In this document: positions 62,757 to 64,000 of the stretch, piece after piece
How the letters are laid out: each line of letters begins with the position of its first letter
How positions within the stretch are numbered: position 1 is the first letter of the stretch
Source of the DNA: Plasmodiophora brassicae
Lineage: Eukaryota > Endomyxa > Phytomyxea > Plasmodiophorida > Plasmodiophoridae
Length of the DNA stretch: 64,000 bases
Direction of reading: 5' to 3'
NCBI GenBank assembly: GCA_039704465.1
Contig: JASFAU010000003.1
Coordinates: forward strand, 1,798,001 to 1,862,000
The notes under the pieces: generated by a model
What the model saw: only the letters and a program-made list of their open reading frames with translations
Told to the model about the DNA's origin: nothing
The model's database searches: none
Made by a program: the position numbers and the translations under genes

Positions 62757-64000
62757 CGACCGGTGCGTCACGTTCACTGGAAAGATGCGTGCGCGCCCTG
62801 CGCTGCGGCACCTCACCCGGCACCCGGATCCGACCGACGCTGACCAACTGGGTATATCGTAGGTAGGTACCAAATACCAAGTAGGGCGTCTGACGACACG
62901 CCCAGGCAACAGGAATGAGGTTGGCACCGCACGCACGAGGTGGACGTTGTTCGACCCTGTAGATCGGGTGTCGGTTGCTGAATACTGTCATGAGCAGCGC
63001 CAGGCGATAGAAACAAGCGCACGGTGGCCTTCCCAGGCAGTCGTACACGTCGGGGATCGCCCTGACAGTAATATCTGCCATGATCCGCGTTGGGTCCTGC
63101 GCAGCATTGGCCGCCAAGGAGGCGTCGTCGTCGGCCGACAACCGAGTCGCCGTCGCGGCGATGGATGCCGCCCGCGAGCAGCACTCGACGCCGGCCGGAT
63201 CGTCCAGCGACTGCACGACGATGGCGTTCATCACGAAGCTTGCACTGCGGGGCAACCGCGAATCCAGGGGCGTCTGGTCTCGATTCGGCCAGCCGTACGT
63301 CCCACACGGCAAGCCCGACCTACGCCTCGCCGAAAGGTCCTGTCGACCCGTGTGCGGCAATGGACCGGTATGTACCCTGACGCGATGGCCTTCGTATAGG
63401 GCTCACGAAGCGAAAATGAAGCGAGGCGAGCTGCGCCAGGAGATTGGCGTCACAGCAGCAGCGGGTGCAGGGCAGGCCGATACCCACCAGACACATGGAA
63501 AGTCGAACGCACACCATCATCAGTCGCCGCAGCAGCAAACGGCCAAGACGGTTGCGGTGGTGCCCAATGGATCGGGCCGCCAGGCGAACGGTCGGCTGCG
63601 GCGTGAGGTGGACATGGACAGGTACAAGTTCCCGCGAGCACAGATCCATGACGCCGAACAACGCTGCCGCATGGGCAGGAACGGCAACCTGTTCGCCCGC
63701 GGCAGCGACCGTCAACGGCCGGATGCTCAGACGTCGTTCCCGCGCCTCGACCTCACAAGTACGCACCGGAAGGTTGCTCGTTCACGCTGCCGCCCCGAAC
63801 TGACCATGGTCTGGAATGCAGAGGTCAAATTCGCTGACGCCCAGCAGCGGCAGTGCCCGTAAGTTGGACTCGTATTGGTGAACGATATCGGCGTTAGATG
63901 TCTCCTGATACGCTGGCCGCGTCGGCACCGTCAGATCTGAAACGCGGTGCACGTCGAAGATTCTCGGTGGGCCGCCTGCGCCAACGTCATATTTGTTCGC
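62757..64000. other. Right-edge region, no confident gene
   Basis: Upstream of CAND1. A plus frame at 63080-63862 (starting MIRVGSCAALAAKEASSSADN, with a His/Gln-rich middle) and a shorter minus frame overlap. Neither has domain support. The plus frame could be a hypothetical gene. The window ends before context helps. Confidence 0.3.

Noticed and set aside
63080..63862. Plus-strand 260-codon frame upstream of CAND1 as a confident gene
   Set aside because: No domain, low-complexity His/Gln stretch and overlap with opposite frames; kept only as a possibility.
1..64000. tRNA, rRNA, CRISPR or bacterial operon features
   Set aside because: No cloverleaf with B-box-like GGTTCGANTCC, no rRNA core motifs and no regularly spaced repeats were found by eye. 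Introns and eukaryotic-only genes exclude a bacterial source.

Overview
The window is nuclear DNA from a eukaryotic microbe with a compact, GC-rich genome. Nearly every recognisable gene is interrupted by short GT-AG introns, about 48 to 75 nt where I could place both ends, and two AATAAA polyadenylation motifs sit just past stop codons. The gene set includes SCAR/WAVE, a Nup214-type nucleoporin, CAND1, GPATCH1, EAPP, a Crinkler-type NTPase and an OSCA/TMEM63 channel. This fits a zoosporic, early-diverging fungus or another protist of similar organisation. The sequence alone does not fix the phylum, and there are no bacterial operons, CRISPR arrays or rRNA genes.

Layout. 0.9-3.3 kb: an ABCF ATPase. 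3.8-7.2 kb: a hAT transposon with intact termini, inserted into an older dispersed repeat. 7.3-10.1 kb: a Crinkler-type P-loop NTPase. 10.2-14.8 kb: housekeeping genes (PSO2/SNM1 nuclease, two small proteins, V-ATPase subunit G, SURF6/Rrp14). 15.2-18.8 kb: two tandem receptor-like seven-pass membrane proteins. 19.2-26.5 kb: SCAR/WAVE and a Nup214-like nucleoporin facing away from each other, then mitochondrial Mn-type superoxide dismutase. 26.9-36.1 kb: a PPR protein, an HNH nuclease-like gene broken by one stop codon, a GPI-anchored SUEL-lectin protein and an OSCA/TMEM63 channel.

36.3-49.6 kb is an accessory, decayed stretch. It holds a foldback element, a dead piece of DNA polymerase epsilon subunit B, a predicted secreted protein, a kinase-N-lobe fusion, a truncated copy of the Crinkler NTPase, a ubiquitin-like gene, a third seven-pass receptor with two decayed copies, a CACTA-type transposase remnant and a frameshifted Mpo1-like gene. 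49.8-62.8 kb returns to housekeeping genes: a RING E3, two small secreted or membrane proteins, GPATCH1, an EF-hand protein, EAPP, a GPI-tailed protein and CAND1.

Connections between genes are mostly by cell process. There is actin nucleation (SCAR), nuclear pore and mRNA handling (Nup214, GPATCH1), ribosome biogenesis and translation (SURF6, ABCF) and ubiquitin control (CAND1, RING E3, UBL protein). DNA repair and mitochondrial functions are represented by PSO2, SOD2 and the PPR protein. The accessory blocks look like lineage-specific surface and conflict or effector genes evolving by duplication and decay.
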